Positions 8,353 through 16,542 of a stretch of DNA of 64,000 nucleotides are shown piece after piece. A program made the position numbers and the translations under genes. The notes below the pieces were generated by a model. That model was given only the letters and a program-made list of their open reading frames with translations. It searched no databases and had not been told where the DNA came from. Each line of letters starts with the position of its first letter. The stretch's first letter is position 1. The stretch comes from Mycolicibacterium peregrinum (GTDB lineage: Bacteria > Actinomycetota > Actinomycetes > Mycobacteriales > Mycobacteriaceae), in the NCBI RefSeq assembly GCF_002102345.1, contig NZ_LQPP01000047.1, forward strand, positions 124,001 to 188,000, written 5' to 3'.

Positions 8353-9176
8353 GCAGCTCCTGATTCTGGCCACCCGGGATACGGCGGCGGGGTGCCGCCG
8401 AACGCCGGACACAAACTCTGATGCGCACACCACGAGCACAACCGCGACGGGTTGGGCCGGAAGTCGCCGGTGGCCCCGGCCACCTGAATGGCCTTCCAGA
8501 TCGCCATCAGCGTGCGCTCGAACCGCAACAGCTCATCGTGCGCGGGGGAGTAGTCGAGCACCTGCCCGTCGGCCAGGTACAGCAACCGAAGCCGCGACGG
8601 CATCACTCCACGCGAGCGCAGCAGCGCCACCGCGTAGAACTTCATCTGGAACATCGCCTTGAACTCGGCCTGCGCCCGTGCCTCGGGCGGGGCCTTGCCG
8701 GTCTTGTAATCGACGACGCGCAACTCACCCGAGGGAGCCACATCGATCCGGTCGACGAATCCGCGCAGCAGCGTTCCGTCGGCCAGTTCGACCTCGAGGC
8801 GGTGCTCGCAGCACTGCGGATCGAACCGGGTCGGATCTTCCAAGCGGTAGTAGCCGGACAGCAGAGCCCGGGCCTCGGCGAGCAACGTGGCCGGATACTC
8901 GGTGTCGGCCAGCTCGGGCTCGGCGGCCACCACCTGCTCCCACGCCGGCTCGACCAGCGTCAGCGCGGTGTCGTGCACCCGCTCGGCCGCGGGCAGCCCG
9001 TACAGCTGCTCCAACGCGGCGTGCACCAGCGATCCGCGCAGCTGCGCCGTGGACCGGGGTTCGGGGAGCCGGTCGATGGCGCGGAACCGGTAGAGCAGCG
9101 GGCACTGCTTGAAATCGCCGGCCCGCGACGGTGACAGCGCCGGGCGGCGCGGCGTCGGGGCCGGTTCTTCACTCAC
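8349..9176 (-). CDS. RecB-family PD-(D/E)XK exonuclease with Fe-S cysteines
   Basis: A 275-residue stand-alone nuclease of the RecB/Cas4-like family (Rv2119 type in M. tuberculosis). LSPSRAGDFKQCPLLYRFR is the N-terminal motif with the first cysteine (Cys25). RGFVDRIDV and LRVVDYKTGK carry the metal-binding Asp and the catalytic Asp-x-Lys. The C-terminal CSWCAHQSLCP supplies three more cysteines for a 4Fe-4S cluster. A DNA-repair or DNA-processing role is expected. The GTG at 9176 starts just before the conserved motif and leaves about 85 bases of shared promoter region with the divergent trmI. Confidence 0.85.
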   Translation of the reverse strand: MSEEPAPTPRRPALSPSRAGDFKQCPLLYRFRAIDRLPEPRSTAQLRGSLVHAALEQLYGLPAAERVHDTALTLVEPAWEQVVAAEPELADTEYPATLLAEARALLSGYYRLEDPTRFDPQCCEHRLEVELADGTLLRGFVDRIDVAPSGELRVVDYKTGKAPPEARAQAEFKAMFQMKFYAVALLRSRGVMPSRLRLLYLADGQVLDYSPAHDELLRFERTLMAIWKAIQVAGATGDFRPNPSRLCSWCAHQSLCPAFGGTPPPYPGWPESGAA

Positions 9177-9261
9177 ACCGGTAAGCCTAGGACCGGGCTC
9201 CGACAAAGTTGCACAACCCCGGGCACCCGGCCCGGTGCGGGTACTGGCAGGCTGGACGTCC

Positions 9262-10146
9262 GTGGCAGGGAAGAGACCGACCGGACCGTTTGCCGTTGGC
9301 GACCGGGTACAACTCACCGACGCCAAGGGCCGGCGCTACACGATGGTGCTCAACCCCGGCGGTGAGTTCCACACCCATCGCGGCATCATCGCCTTCGACA
9401 ACGTGATCGGGCTGCCGGAAGGCAGCGTGATCAAGTCGACCAACGGCGATCAGTTCCTGGTGCTGCGGCCGCTGCTGGTCGACTACGTGATGTCGATGCC
9501 GCGCGGTGCGCAGGTGATCTATCCGAAGGACGCCGCGCAGATCGTCCACGAGGGGGACATCTTCCCGGGCGCCCGGGTGTTGGAGGCCGGTGCCGGATCT
9601 GGTGCGCTGACGTGCTCGCTGCTGCGGGCGGTGGGCCCCGAGGGCCGGGTGACGTCGTACGAGATCCGTGACGATCACGCGCCGACCGCCGAGAAGAATG
9701 TCATCACGTTTTTCGGTGAGCGCCCGGAGAACTGGGACCTGGTGGTCGCCGACCTCGCCGACTACGACGGCCCGGAGATGGACCGCGTGGTGTTGGACAT
9801 GCTGGCGCCCTGGGAGGTGCTGCCCGCCGTCTCCAAGGCCCTGGTCGCCGGTGGCGTGCTGATGGTCTACGTCGCCACCGTCACCCAGCTGTCGCGGGTC
9901 GTGGAGGCGCTGCGCGAGCAGCAGTGCTGGACCGAACCGCGGGCCTGGGAGAGCATGCAGCGCGGCTGGCACGTGGTGGGCCTGGCGGTGCGCCCGGAAC
10001 ACAACATGCGCGGCCACACCGCGTTTCTGGTCAGTGCGCGCAAATTGGCGCCGGGCGCGGTGGCGCCGGTCCCGCTGCGCAAGAAGCGTCAACTCGCTGT
10101 CCAGGCCGCCGTCGACGCCGCGCTCGAGTCTGAGTCGGGCGCCTGA
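9262..10146 (+). CDS. trmI: tRNA (adenine-58-N1)-methyltransferase TrmI
   Basis: TrmI methylates N1 of adenine 58 in the T-loop of tRNA using SAM and acts as a homotetramer. The 294-residue protein has the N-terminal beta domain (FAVGDRVQLTDAKGRRY), the SAM motif I VLEAGAGSGALT near residue 107, and the catalytic-domain segment LDMLAPWEVL, very close to the M. tuberculosis Rv2118c enzyme as recalled. The GTG at 9262 gives the expected start, and the upstream reading frame is antisense to the RecB-like gene. It ends before a hairpin element at 10160-10226. Confidence 0.93.
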   Translation: MAGKRPTGPFAVGDRVQLTDAKGRRYTMVLNPGGEFHTHRGIIAFDNVIGLPEGSVIKSTNGDQFLVLRPLLVDYVMSMPRGAQVIYPKDAAQIVHEGDIFPGARVLEAGAGSGALTCSLLRAVGPEGRVTSYEIRDDHAPTAEKNVITFFGERPENWDLVVADLADYDGPEMDRVVLDMLAPWEVLPAVSKALVAGGVLMVYVATVTQLSRVVEALREQQCWTEPRAWESMQRGWHVVGLAVRPEHNMRGHTAFLVSARKLAPGAVAPVPLRKKRQLAVQAAVDAALESESGA

Positions 10147-10159
10147 CGGCGTATCGATC

Positions 10160-10226
10160 GCCGTCGTTTTCTGCATAGCGGTTGCTTCGCGGCGGCCACC
10201 ACCGCCCTCAGGTCGAAAACGGCGCG
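10160..10226. repeat. intergenic hairpin element, copy A (candidate bidirectional terminator)
   Basis: Between the convergent genes trmI and DUF503, an outer stem pairs CGTCGTTTTC (left) with GAAAACGGCG (right), with one G-U pair, and encloses a smaller hairpin (GGCGG at 10191-10195 with CCGCC at 10202-10206). A second element with the same outer stem, the same G-U position and a nested inner hairpin lies at 34837-34902, also between convergent genes. Position suggests transcription termination on both strands. Confidence 0.6.
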
Positions 10227-10249
10227 CCTCGCGATCCCCGCGCTGACGG

Positions 10250-10543
10250 TCAGTCGTCGCTGTGGTGCAGGCCCCGCCGGGTGGAGAGCAGCTCGAGCTC
10301 GGGGCGGTCGGCCACCATCCGTTCGGCGGCGTCGAGCACGTCGACCACGTGGTGACGGTCGGCAGCGACGAGAGCGACGCCGATGCCGGCGCGGCGGTGC
10401 AGATCCTGGGTACCGGTTTCGGCCGCTGACACCGCGAGCTTGCGGTGCAGCTCGGCGATCACCGTTCGGATGACCGAGCGTTTCTGTTTGAGCGAATGCA
10501 CGTCACCGAGCAACAGGTCGAACTCCAGCCAACCGATCCACAT
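10250..10543 (-). CDS. DUF503 family protein
   Basis: A 97-residue protein of the DUF503 (YlxP-like) family, matching the mycobacterial Rv2117 type. It starts MWIGWLEFDLLLGDVHSLKQKR, continues with a helix SVIRTVIAELHRKL and contains TGTQDLHRRAGIGVALVAAD. The family is small, ferredoxin-like and of uncertain function; some bacterial members sit next to ribosome-associated genes. It ends the minus-strand group MTB12-like, LppK, DUF503, with only 3 bases between the lppK stop and its start. Confidence 0.85.
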   Translation of the reverse strand: MWIGWLEFDLLLGDVHSLKQKRSVIRTVIAELHRKLAVSAAETGTQDLHRRAGIGVALVAADRHHVVDVLDAAERMVADRPELELLSTRRGLHHSDD

Positions 10544-10546
10544 GGC

Positions 10547-11095
10547 TCAGCGGGGCGGCGTCGGGGCGGGCGGTGTGGATGCCTCGGCACCCGCGCCCAT
10601 GACCAGCAACATGTCGGCGGTGTGTCTGGTCAATTGCCAGCCATCGCCGTGCGGGGTGAATTCCATCGGGAAGCTGAAGGTGCGGTCCGAATGCTCGCCG
10701 CCCGCGGTGGCCTTGACGGTTGCCACCACGTTCTTCGGCTCGGTCTGCGAGAAGGCCAGATCGGTGGCCTCGAAGGTGAGCGGCATGAAGCCGTTGTCGG
10801 CCAGTGCACGGCCGAACTTGTCCAGCGCCGCGGCGTCCTGGGCCGTGCCCTGTTCCACGAGGACTACCTTGTCGGCGCCGGGGACGTTGACGTCGGCCAA
10901 CCGGTCCAACACCCCGGTCAGCGCCTCGGGGGCAGGCAGCGGTGCCGCGGGCGGTGCCGCCGGCATGGTCGTCGACACCGCGCTGGTGGTCGGGTGTGAC
11001 CTCTTGGCCGGGTGCTCGTCACTACTGCACCCGCAGAGCCCAAGTGCCGCCACGATCGTGGCGGCACTCAGGACTGCGATACGGCTGTGGTTCAA
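10547..11095 (-). CDS. lppK: lipoprotein LppK (MTB12-like domain)
   Basis: A 182-residue secreted lipoprotein. The N terminus has a short basic segment, a hydrophobic core and a lipobox with two candidate cysteines (Cys21 and Cys23 in LGLCGC); Cys23 has the preferred Gly at -1. A low-complexity Pro/Ala/Thr linker follows, then a domain that aligns by eye with the MTB12/CFP-2 antigen fold (VLDRLADVNVPGADK, PLTFEATDL, DGWQLTRHTADMLL). Position next to mpa and DUF503 matches the Rv2116 locus. It is anchored outside the membrane; its role is unknown. Confidence 0.85.
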   Translation of the reverse strand: MNHSRIAVLSAATIVAALGLCGCSSDEHPAKRSHPTTSAVSTTMPAAPPAAPLPAPEALTGVLDRLADVNVPGADKVVLVEQGTAQDAAALDKFGRALADNGFMPLTFEATDLAFSQTEPKNVVATVKATAGGEHSDRTFSFPMEFTPHGDGWQLTRHTADMLLVMGAGAEASTPPAPTPPR

Positions 11096-11103
11096 CTACC
11101 TAC

Positions 11104-11604
11104 TCAGCCGACAGAGGACAGCAGGTTCAGGGCCGACCCCTTGGAGATCTGCCAGCCGGTCGGGCTCGGGCCCGCCACGAACTGGATGTTCTGGGTGGCG
11201 GTGCCGCCCGTCGCCGAGGTGGCGGTGACGTCGGCGTAAGCCACGCCGCCCTGGTCATCGATGTTGGCGATGTTGAAGGTCAGCGGGAACTTTCCTTCAG
11301 CGGCGGCCTTGCTGTACGCGCGGTCCGCGGCGATGCTCTCGATCCGGCCGATGCCACCCTGGATGTAGGGGGCCTTGCCGCTGAACGAGCCGCCGCTGGC
11401 GAGCGCCTGCAGGGTCTGCACCAGTGGCGACGCCAGGTCCGGTGCCGGGGTGGCCGGCAGGGGCGCGTCGAACACGACCGGCTGGATCGCCGGGGCCGAC
11501 ATGCCGCTGGATGCAATAGAAGTCACACCCGCCGCTGCTCCGCCCACCACGGCGGCGGCAGCAGCTGCGGTGATAAAGCCGGTAACGAGGGTTTTCAAGG
11601 CCAC
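11104..11604 (-). CDS. secreted low-molecular-weight antigen MTB12-like protein
   Basis: A 166-residue protein with an Ala-rich signal peptide (about residues 1-32) and no lipobox. The mature part starts with a Pro-rich stretch and contains PLVQTLQALASGGSFSGKA, FPLTFNIANIDDQ and GWQISKGSALNLL, the layout of the mycobacterial MTB12 (CFP-2, Rv2376c) family. It lies 8 bases upstream of lppK, which carries the same domain behind a lipobox, so the pair looks like a tandem duplication with different anchoring. The M. tuberculosis locus has only lppK as I recall. Confidence 0.8.
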   Translation of the reverse strand: MALKTLVTGFITAAAAAAVVGGAAAGVTSIASSGMSAPAIQPVVFDAPLPATPAPDLASPLVQTLQALASGGSFSGKAPYIQGGIGRIESIAADRAYSKAAAEGKFPLTFNIANIDDQGGVAYADVTATSATGGTATQNIQFVAGPSPTGWQISKGSALNLLSSVG

Positions 11605-11749
11605 GATTGTCCTTTCGATCGGACCAACTGAACTAAGAGGCTAACAGTGGTGCTGGTGTGTCTCGTTCCTAGAGCACACACAATGGCTGAATCGCCGGTA
11701 GCGTTGAAGTTGTTACTGCACCAACTTACGGTGCGGGAGGGAGCGCAAT

Positions 11750-13591
11750 ATGAGTGAGTCAGAGCGTTCGGACGGCTCTGCCGAGAGTTTCTCGACGGGC
11801 CACCCGCAACCCATGTCCAGCGATGATGCCGCCGAGCTCGAATCGCTGCGCCGTGAGGCTGCGGTTCTGCGTGAGCAATTGGAGAATGCGGTAGGGCCCC
11901 AGAGTGGGCTGCGAAGTGCCCGTGACGTCCACCAGCTTGAAGCCCGGATCGACTCGCTCGCCTCGCGCAACGCCAAGCTCATGGACACCCTCAAGGAAGC
12001 CCGGCAGCAGCTGCTCGCCCTCCGCGAGGAGGTGGACCGGCTGGGCCAGCCGCCCAGTGGCTACGGCGTGCTGCTCGGCACCCACGACGATGACACCGTC
12101 GACGTGTTCACCTCCGGCCGCAAGATGCGACTCACCTGCTCGCCGAACATCGAGACCTCCTCGCTCAAGCAGGGCCAGACGGTCCGGCTCAACGAGGCGC
12201 TCACCGTGGTCGAGGCGGGCAACTTCGAGTCCGTCGGTGAGATCAGCACGTTGCGCGAGATCCTGGCCGACGGACACCGGGCCCTGGTGGTCGGGCATGC
12301 CGACGAGGAACGCATCGTCTGGTTGGCCGAGCCGCTCGTCGCGGCCGAGGACCTACCTGACCTTCCCGACGCGAGGCAGGACGACGACCGGCCCCGCAAA
12401 CTGCGTCCGGGTGATTCGCTGCTGGTCGACACCAAGGCCGGATACGCCTTCGAGCGGATTCCCAAGGCCGAGGTCGAAGACCTGGTGCTCGAAGAGGTGC
12501 CCGACGTCAGCTACAACGACATCGGTGGTCTGGGCCGGCAGATCGAGCAGATCCGCGACGCCGTGGAGCTGCCCTTCCTGCACAAGGAGCTCTACCGGGA
12601 GTACTCGCTGCGGCCGCCGAAGGGTGTGCTTCTCTACGGTCCGCCCGGGTGCGGTAAGACGCTGATCGCCAAGGCCGTGGCGAACTCGCTGGCCAAGAAG
12701 ATGGCCGAGGTTCGTGGCGACGACGCCCGCGAGGCGAAGAGCTACTTCCTCAACATCAAAGGCCCCGAGCTGCTGAACAAGTTCGTCGGTGAGACCGAAC
12801 GTCACATCCGGCTGATCTTCCAGCGCGCCCGCGAGAAGGCATCCGAAGGCACACCGGTGATCGTGTTCTTCGACGAGATGGACTCGATCTTCCGTACCCG
12901 CGGCACGGGCGTCAGCTCTGACGTCGAGACAACCGTTGTGCCGCAGCTGCTTTCGGAGATCGACGGTGTGGAGGGGCTGGAGAACGTCATCGTCATCGGC
13001 GCCTCCAACCGCGAGGACATGATCGATCCGGCGATCCTGCGGCCCGGCCGCCTGGACGTCAAGATCAAGATCGAGCGGCCCGATGCCGAATCGGCGCAGG
13101 ACATCTTCTCGAAGTACCTGACCGAGGCGCTGCCGGTGCATGCCGACGATCTCGCCGAGTTCGGTGGTGACCGGTCGCTGACGATCAAGACGATGATCGA
13201 GAAGGTCGTGGACCGGATGTACGCCGAGATCGACGACAACCGGTTCCTGGAGGTCACCTACGCCAACGGTGACAAGGAAGTCATGTACTTCAAGGACTTC
13301 AACTCCGGCGCCATGATCCAGAACGTCGTCGACCGGGCGAAGAAGAACGCCATCAAGAGCGTGCTGGAGACCGGTCAGCCCGGTCTGCGCATCCAGCACC
13401 TGTTGGATTCGATCGTCGACGAGTTCGCCGAGAACGAGGACCTGCCCAACACCACCAATCCCGATGACTGGGCCCGGATCTCGGGCAAGAAGGGCGAGCG
13501 GATCGTCTACATCCGTACGCTCGTCACCGGGAAGAGTTCGAGTGCGTCTCGGGCGATTGACACCGAGTCGAACCTGGGCCAGTACCTCTAG
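11750..13591 (+). CDS. mpa: proteasome-associated AAA+ ATPase Mpa/ARC
   Basis: Mpa recognises Pup on tagged proteins, unfolds them and feeds them to the 20S core. The 613-residue protein has an N-terminal coiled coil (about residues 20-95) that binds Pup, two OB domains, and an AAA domain with Walker A GPPGCGKT at residues 297-304, Walker B VIVFFDEMD near 370-378 and the second region GASNREDMIDPAILRPGRLD. The C-terminal QYL is the motif that docks into PrcA. GGGAGG lies upstream of the ATG at 11750. It is near-identical to the M. tuberculosis protein in the AAA part. Confidence 0.97.
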   Translation: MSESERSDGSAESFSTGHPQPMSSDDAAELESLRREAAVLREQLENAVGPQSGLRSARDVHQLEARIDSLASRNAKLMDTLKEARQQLLALREEVDRLGQPPSGYGVLLGTHDDDTVDVFTSGRKMRLTCSPNIETSSLKQGQTVRLNEALTVVEAGNFESVGEISTLREILADGHRALVVGHADEERIVWLAEPLVAAEDLPDLPDARQDDDRPRKLRPGDSLLVDTKAGYAFERIPKAEVEDLVLEEVPDVSYNDIGGLGRQIEQIRDAVELPFLHKELYREYSLRPPKGVLLYGPPGCGKTLIAKAVANSLAKKMAEVRGDDAREAKSYFLNIKGPELLNKFVGETERHIRLIFQRAREKASEGTPVIVFFDEMDSIFRTRGTGVSSDVETTVVPQLLSEIDGVEGLENVIVIGASNREDMIDPAILRPGRLDVKIKIERPDAESAQDIFSKYLTEALPVHADDLAEFGGDRSLTIKTMIEKVVDRMYAEIDDNRFLEVTYANGDKEVMYFKDFNSGAMIQNVVDRAKKNAIKSVLETGQPGLRIQHLLDSIVDEFAENEDLPNTTNPDDWARISGKKGERIVYIRTLVTGKSSSASRAIDTESNLGQYL

Positions 13592-13655
13592 GTAGCACGG
13601 TCCGCCAGGCCGAGCCGGCCCGGGTCAGTCCCGGACCGGCTCGCCTGCGGGCAAG

Positions 13656-14558
13656 TCAGCCGGCTGTTGAGCTGATGTCCGCCGCGATCGCGCGCAGTTC
13701 TTCCAGCACTGCGTTCACCGCGGGCCGGGTGCTCGCCCCAGTGCGGGTGACCGCCTCCACCCGGCGCGCCACCGGGATGTCGGTGATCGGCAACCGCACC
13801 AGGTCGCGGGTCAGCCTCACGTAGCGGGGCATCAGGGCGATGCCGGTGCCCACCTGTACCAGCTCCTCGACCACCCGGAAGTCGTTGATCCGCTGCGTGA
13901 TTAGTGGCTGGACACCGGACAGGGTCGCTATCGAGTTGAGGACGTCGTCGACCATCAGCCCGCCCTCCACCCCGATCCAGCGTTCGTCGGCCAGATCGGC
14001 CAGCCGCACCCGACCCCTGCCGGCGAGGCAGTGCCCGGCCGGCACCACGACATCCAACGGCTCGCGCAGCAGTTCTTCCGCCTCGAAGCGTGGACCCCAG
14101 GAGGCGGGGTCGCGCTCGTCGCGGTGGACCACAACGACATCGAAGTCGGCCAGCTGTGCCGGGGCCCGGGACGCCGGCACGTCGATGTCGCGCCCGAGCA
14201 CCTGGACCCCGCGCTCGGCCGCCCGGATGACCAACGGGGCCAACAGCATTGCCGCACCGGAGGGGAAGAACGACACGCTGACCGTGCCGCGGGGGGTGCT
14301 GCGGTAGGCGTCCATCTCGCTGCGGGCGCGGTCCAGCGCTGCCAACACGGCGTCGGCGTGGCCCACCAGGACCTGTCCGGCATCGGTCAGACGCACTCGT
14401 CTGCCTTCGGGCTCGATCAGCGGTACGCCGGCCTCGCGTTGCAGGATCTTGAGTTGCTGTGAGACCGCCGAGGGCGTCATGGAGAGCACCTGGGCCACCG
14501 CGGCAACAGTGCCGTGGTCGGCGAGTTCACGCAGCATCCGCAGGCGTCCGGCATCCAT
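13656..14558 (-). CDS. LysR-family transcriptional regulator
   Basis: A 300-residue LysR-type regulator. The N-terminal winged helix reads LRMLRELADHGTVAAVAQVLSM then TPSAVSQQLKIL, and the effector-binding domain starts near residue 92 with TVSVSFFPSGAAMLLAP. It is divergent from the EamA transporter at 14632, with a 73-base AT-richer spacer that probably holds both promoters, so control of the transporter is likely. The effector is unknown. The LysR-EamA pair sits between mpa and the ectoine operon and is probably a separate insertion. Confidence 0.9.
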   Translation of the reverse strand: MDAGRLRMLRELADHGTVAAVAQVLSMTPSAVSQQLKILQREAGVPLIEPEGRRVRLTDAGQVLVGHADAVLAALDRARSEMDAYRSTPRGTVSVSFFPSGAAMLLAPLVIRAAERGVQVLGRDIDVPASRAPAQLADFDVVVVHRDERDPASWGPRFEAEELLREPLDVVVPAGHCLAGRGRVRLADLADERWIGVEGGLMVDDVLNSIATLSGVQPLITQRINDFRVVEELVQVGTGIALMPRYVRLTRDLVRLPITDIPVARRVEAVTRTGASTRPAVNAVLEELRAIAADISSTAG

Positions 14559-14631
14559 GAAGCAATGCTACATATAAACAGTAGAAACATTAGCTTGACT
14601 GAACTATTGGTCAGGCGACACGCTGATCCGC

Positions 14632-15606
14632 ATGACCCGTCGCACCGACCTCTGTTTGCTTGCCGTGGCGGCGGTGTGGGGCTCGAGTTACCTGGCCACC
14701 AAGGAAATCGCCACGGCACAAACAGTTTTCGTGCTTCTCGTGGTGCGGTTCGCGGTCGCGGCAACGGTGCTGGCCGCGGTCGTGTGCCGGCGGTTGCCGG
14801 GTCTGACCCGCACTGAGGTGGTTGCGGGTGTCATCGGCGGGGGACTGCTGGCTGCCGTCTGTGTCGCCGAAACGTATGGCGTGACAATGACCTCGGCCTC
14901 CAACGCGGGACTGATCATGGCGCTCACCATCGTGGCCACCCCGGCGATGCAGCGCCAGCGGGTGGGGCACCGCTTCTATCTCGCGGCGATGCTCGCTGTT
15001 ATCGGTTGCGGGTTGCTCACCCAATCCGGCGGCCTGACCGTCCCGCGCACCGGGGACATCGTGATGGTGATGGCCGCCTTGTTGCGGGCGGTCCATGTGA
15101 CCGTCATGGCACGCTTCTCCGAAGGTCGCGGGATCGATTCGGCACGAACCACTTTGGTCCAGCTGGTGACGGTTGCTGCGGTGGCGTCGGCGCTGTGCGC
15201 GGAGTCGGGGCAGTCCGTTGTGGCAACGACAGCTGCCTACGGACCGCCCGAATGGGCCCTCGTCGGTTACCTGGCGCTGGCGTGCACGGTGTTTGCGTTC
15301 CTGGTTCAGTTGCGGGCGCTGAGTACGTCCAGTCCGGCCAGGGTCAGCCTGCTGGTGGGTACCGAGCCATTGTGGGCCGCGATCCTCGGTGTCGCCCTTG
15401 CCGGCGATCCCGTCACCGGTGCCGGAATCGCCGGGGCCGTGCTGGTGGTGACCGGCGCCGGTTGGGGACGGATGGTGCTGGCCTACGGATCACGCGGTGT
15501 TGCCCGTACTGCGATGTGGCGACCGACACCTGGTCGCCGATTGCAGGGAAAACCGCCGACGCTATTCGGCTGGGAAATTATGGTGCGCCGCACCAGCGAT
15601 TATTAG
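14632..15606 (+). CDS. EamA/DMT-family drug/metabolite transporter
   Basis: A 324-residue inner-membrane transporter with about ten hydrophobic helices. The first EamA repeat begins LCLLAVAAVWGSSYLATKEIA, and the second repeat runs from about residue 145 (GDIVMVMAALLRAVHVTVMA) to GIAGAVLVVTGAGW. Members export amino acids, nucleosides or drugs; a compatible-solute or precursor role is possible because ectA lies downstream, but that is speculation. The last 30 or so residues are not membrane-like and use codons unlike the rest, as if the original stop had been lost at a junction. Divergent from LysR. Confidence 0.85.
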   Translation: MTRRTDLCLLAVAAVWGSSYLATKEIATAQTVFVLLVVRFAVAATVLAAVVCRRLPGLTRTEVVAGVIGGGLLAAVCVAETYGVTMTSASNAGLIMALTIVATPAMQRQRVGHRFYLAAMLAVIGCGLLTQSGGLTVPRTGDIVMVMAALLRAVHVTVMARFSEGRGIDSARTTLVQLVTVAAVASALCAESGQSVVATTAAYGPPEWALVGYLALACTVFAFLVQLRALSTSSPARVSLLVGTEPLWAAILGVALAGDPVTGAGIAGAVLVVTGAGWGRMVLAYGSRGVARTAMWRPTPGRRLQGKPPTLFGWEIMVRRTSDY

Positions 15607-15948
15607 ATTTCGATTGGAGTTTTTCCAATGAAATGTGGTCGGGAAATGGTTGCGGATGCGTCTGGTTCGCCTGTTCCCGTAGGACCGTCCGACTAGGCGG
15701 GGAGGGCCGCGCAGCCGAGCTGGTACCCCCGCCCAAATGTAACGATTAGATAACGGCGCTAACACTTTTCTGAGATTGACGAATGTCGAAGTTAGTGCAG
15801 GTCAAGAGCTGTCTCGATAGACGGATCTGCGCGCCCGGAGGAGTGTCGGCGCTTGATCCCGGCAGGGCGGTGTGCTTACGTCGATGGCACCGATGGCAAG
15901 AAACTGACGATGATCGCTGAGAAGTTCGGTGGTGACTTTTAACTCGAT
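15607..15948. other. 342-bp intergenic region upstream of ectA
   Basis: This gap is AT-richer than its flanks over its first 60 bases. It contains the inverted repeat ATTGGA-gtttt-TCCAAT at 15613-15629, just past the eamA stop (short hairpin or operator), an AT-rich stretch near 15740-15790 that may hold the ectoine promoter, and a possible 29-codon ORF (15853-15942) with GGAGGAG ahead of it. I found no clear sigma factor consensus that would tie it to a particular stress regulon. Confidence 0.5.
15853..15942 (+). CDS. candidate 29-codon leader ORF ahead of ectA
   Basis: A TTG at 15853 lies nine bases after GGAGGAG (15837-15843) and opens a 29-codon frame ending in AEKFGGDF and a TAA, six bases before the ectA ATG. 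Codons are mostly GC-ending, as in local genes. ectA itself has no ribosome site, so translation of this ORF could deliver ribosomes to ectA. The frame remains open upstream to a stop at 15793, so a chance ORF or a decayed gene end is also possible. No homology is recognised. Confidence 0.3.
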   Translation: MIPAGRCAYVDGTDGKKLTMIAEKFGGDF

Positions 15949-16494
15949 ATGCACGTTTTAGAAAGCGTCCCGGGACGCCATTCCCGGGAAGAATTCCTGC
16001 GCCAACCACGGGGTACCGATGCGATTGGCATCCGTGACCTCGCGGAAGCTACCGGGGTGCTGGATCTGAATTCCACCTACGCCTATCTGTTGTTGGCCAC
16101 TGATTTTGCTGCCACGTCAATAGTGGCCGAACGCGACGGTGACCTGCACGGATTCATCACGGGTTACCACCCGCCGCCGCGACCCGATGTCCTGTTCGTG
16201 TGGCAGGTGGCCGTGGCGCCATCGGCGCAGGGCGGGGGACTGGCCAGCACCATGCTCGACGCGCTCGTCCACCGCGTGCGGTCGCAGCGTGACGGGCGTC
16301 CGGTGACCGTGGAGGCCACGGTCGCCCCCGGCAACACCGCGTCACGCGCATTCTTCGGTGCCTTCGCGCGCCGCCACGGCGTCCGACTGGTCGAAGACCC
16401 GCACTTCGGGTCCGACCTGCTCGACGCGGGCGGAGCGCACGAGGATGAGCCCATCCTGCGGATGGGGCCGATCGCCACACCGATTTCACGCTGA
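15949..16494 (+). CDS. ectA: L-2,4-diaminobutyrate N-gamma-acetyltransferase EctA
   Basis: EctA acetylates L-2,4-diaminobutyrate with acetyl-CoA, the second step of ectoine synthesis. The 181-residue GNAT-fold protein shows the acetyl-CoA loop region VAVAPSAQGGGLASTMLDAL near residues 86-105, and the substrate-side segment LDLNSTYAYLLLATDF near 40-55 typical of EctA. The ATG at 15949 has no Shine-Dalgarno; the preceding TAA is only six bases away. It is the first gene of ectABCD with gaps or overlaps of 48, 14 and -4 bases. Confidence 0.93.
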   Translation: MHVLESVPGRHSREEFLRQPRGTDAIGIRDLAEATGVLDLNSTYAYLLLATDFAATSIVAERDGDLHGFITGYHPPPRPDVLFVWQVAVAPSAQGGGLASTMLDALVHRVRSQRDGRPVTVEATVAPGNTASRAFFGAFARRHGVRLVEDPHFGSDLLDAGGAHEDEPILRMGPIATPISR

Positions 16495-16542
16495 AATCAG
16501 TTATCTGATAACCATTTTGATCCGAATTGGAAGGATTGTCCC

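Noticed and set aside
11707..11727. AAGTTG/CAACTT inverted repeat before mpa as an operator
   Set aside because: Only six bases per arm, no regulator nearby and a match this short is expected by chance in a window of this size.
15843..15920. A GTG-initiated ORF overlapping the ectA leader frame
   Set aside because: Its GTG abuts GGAGGA with no spacing and the peptide is Arg/Trp-rich with no resemblance to a protein; the TTG frame has the better spacing.
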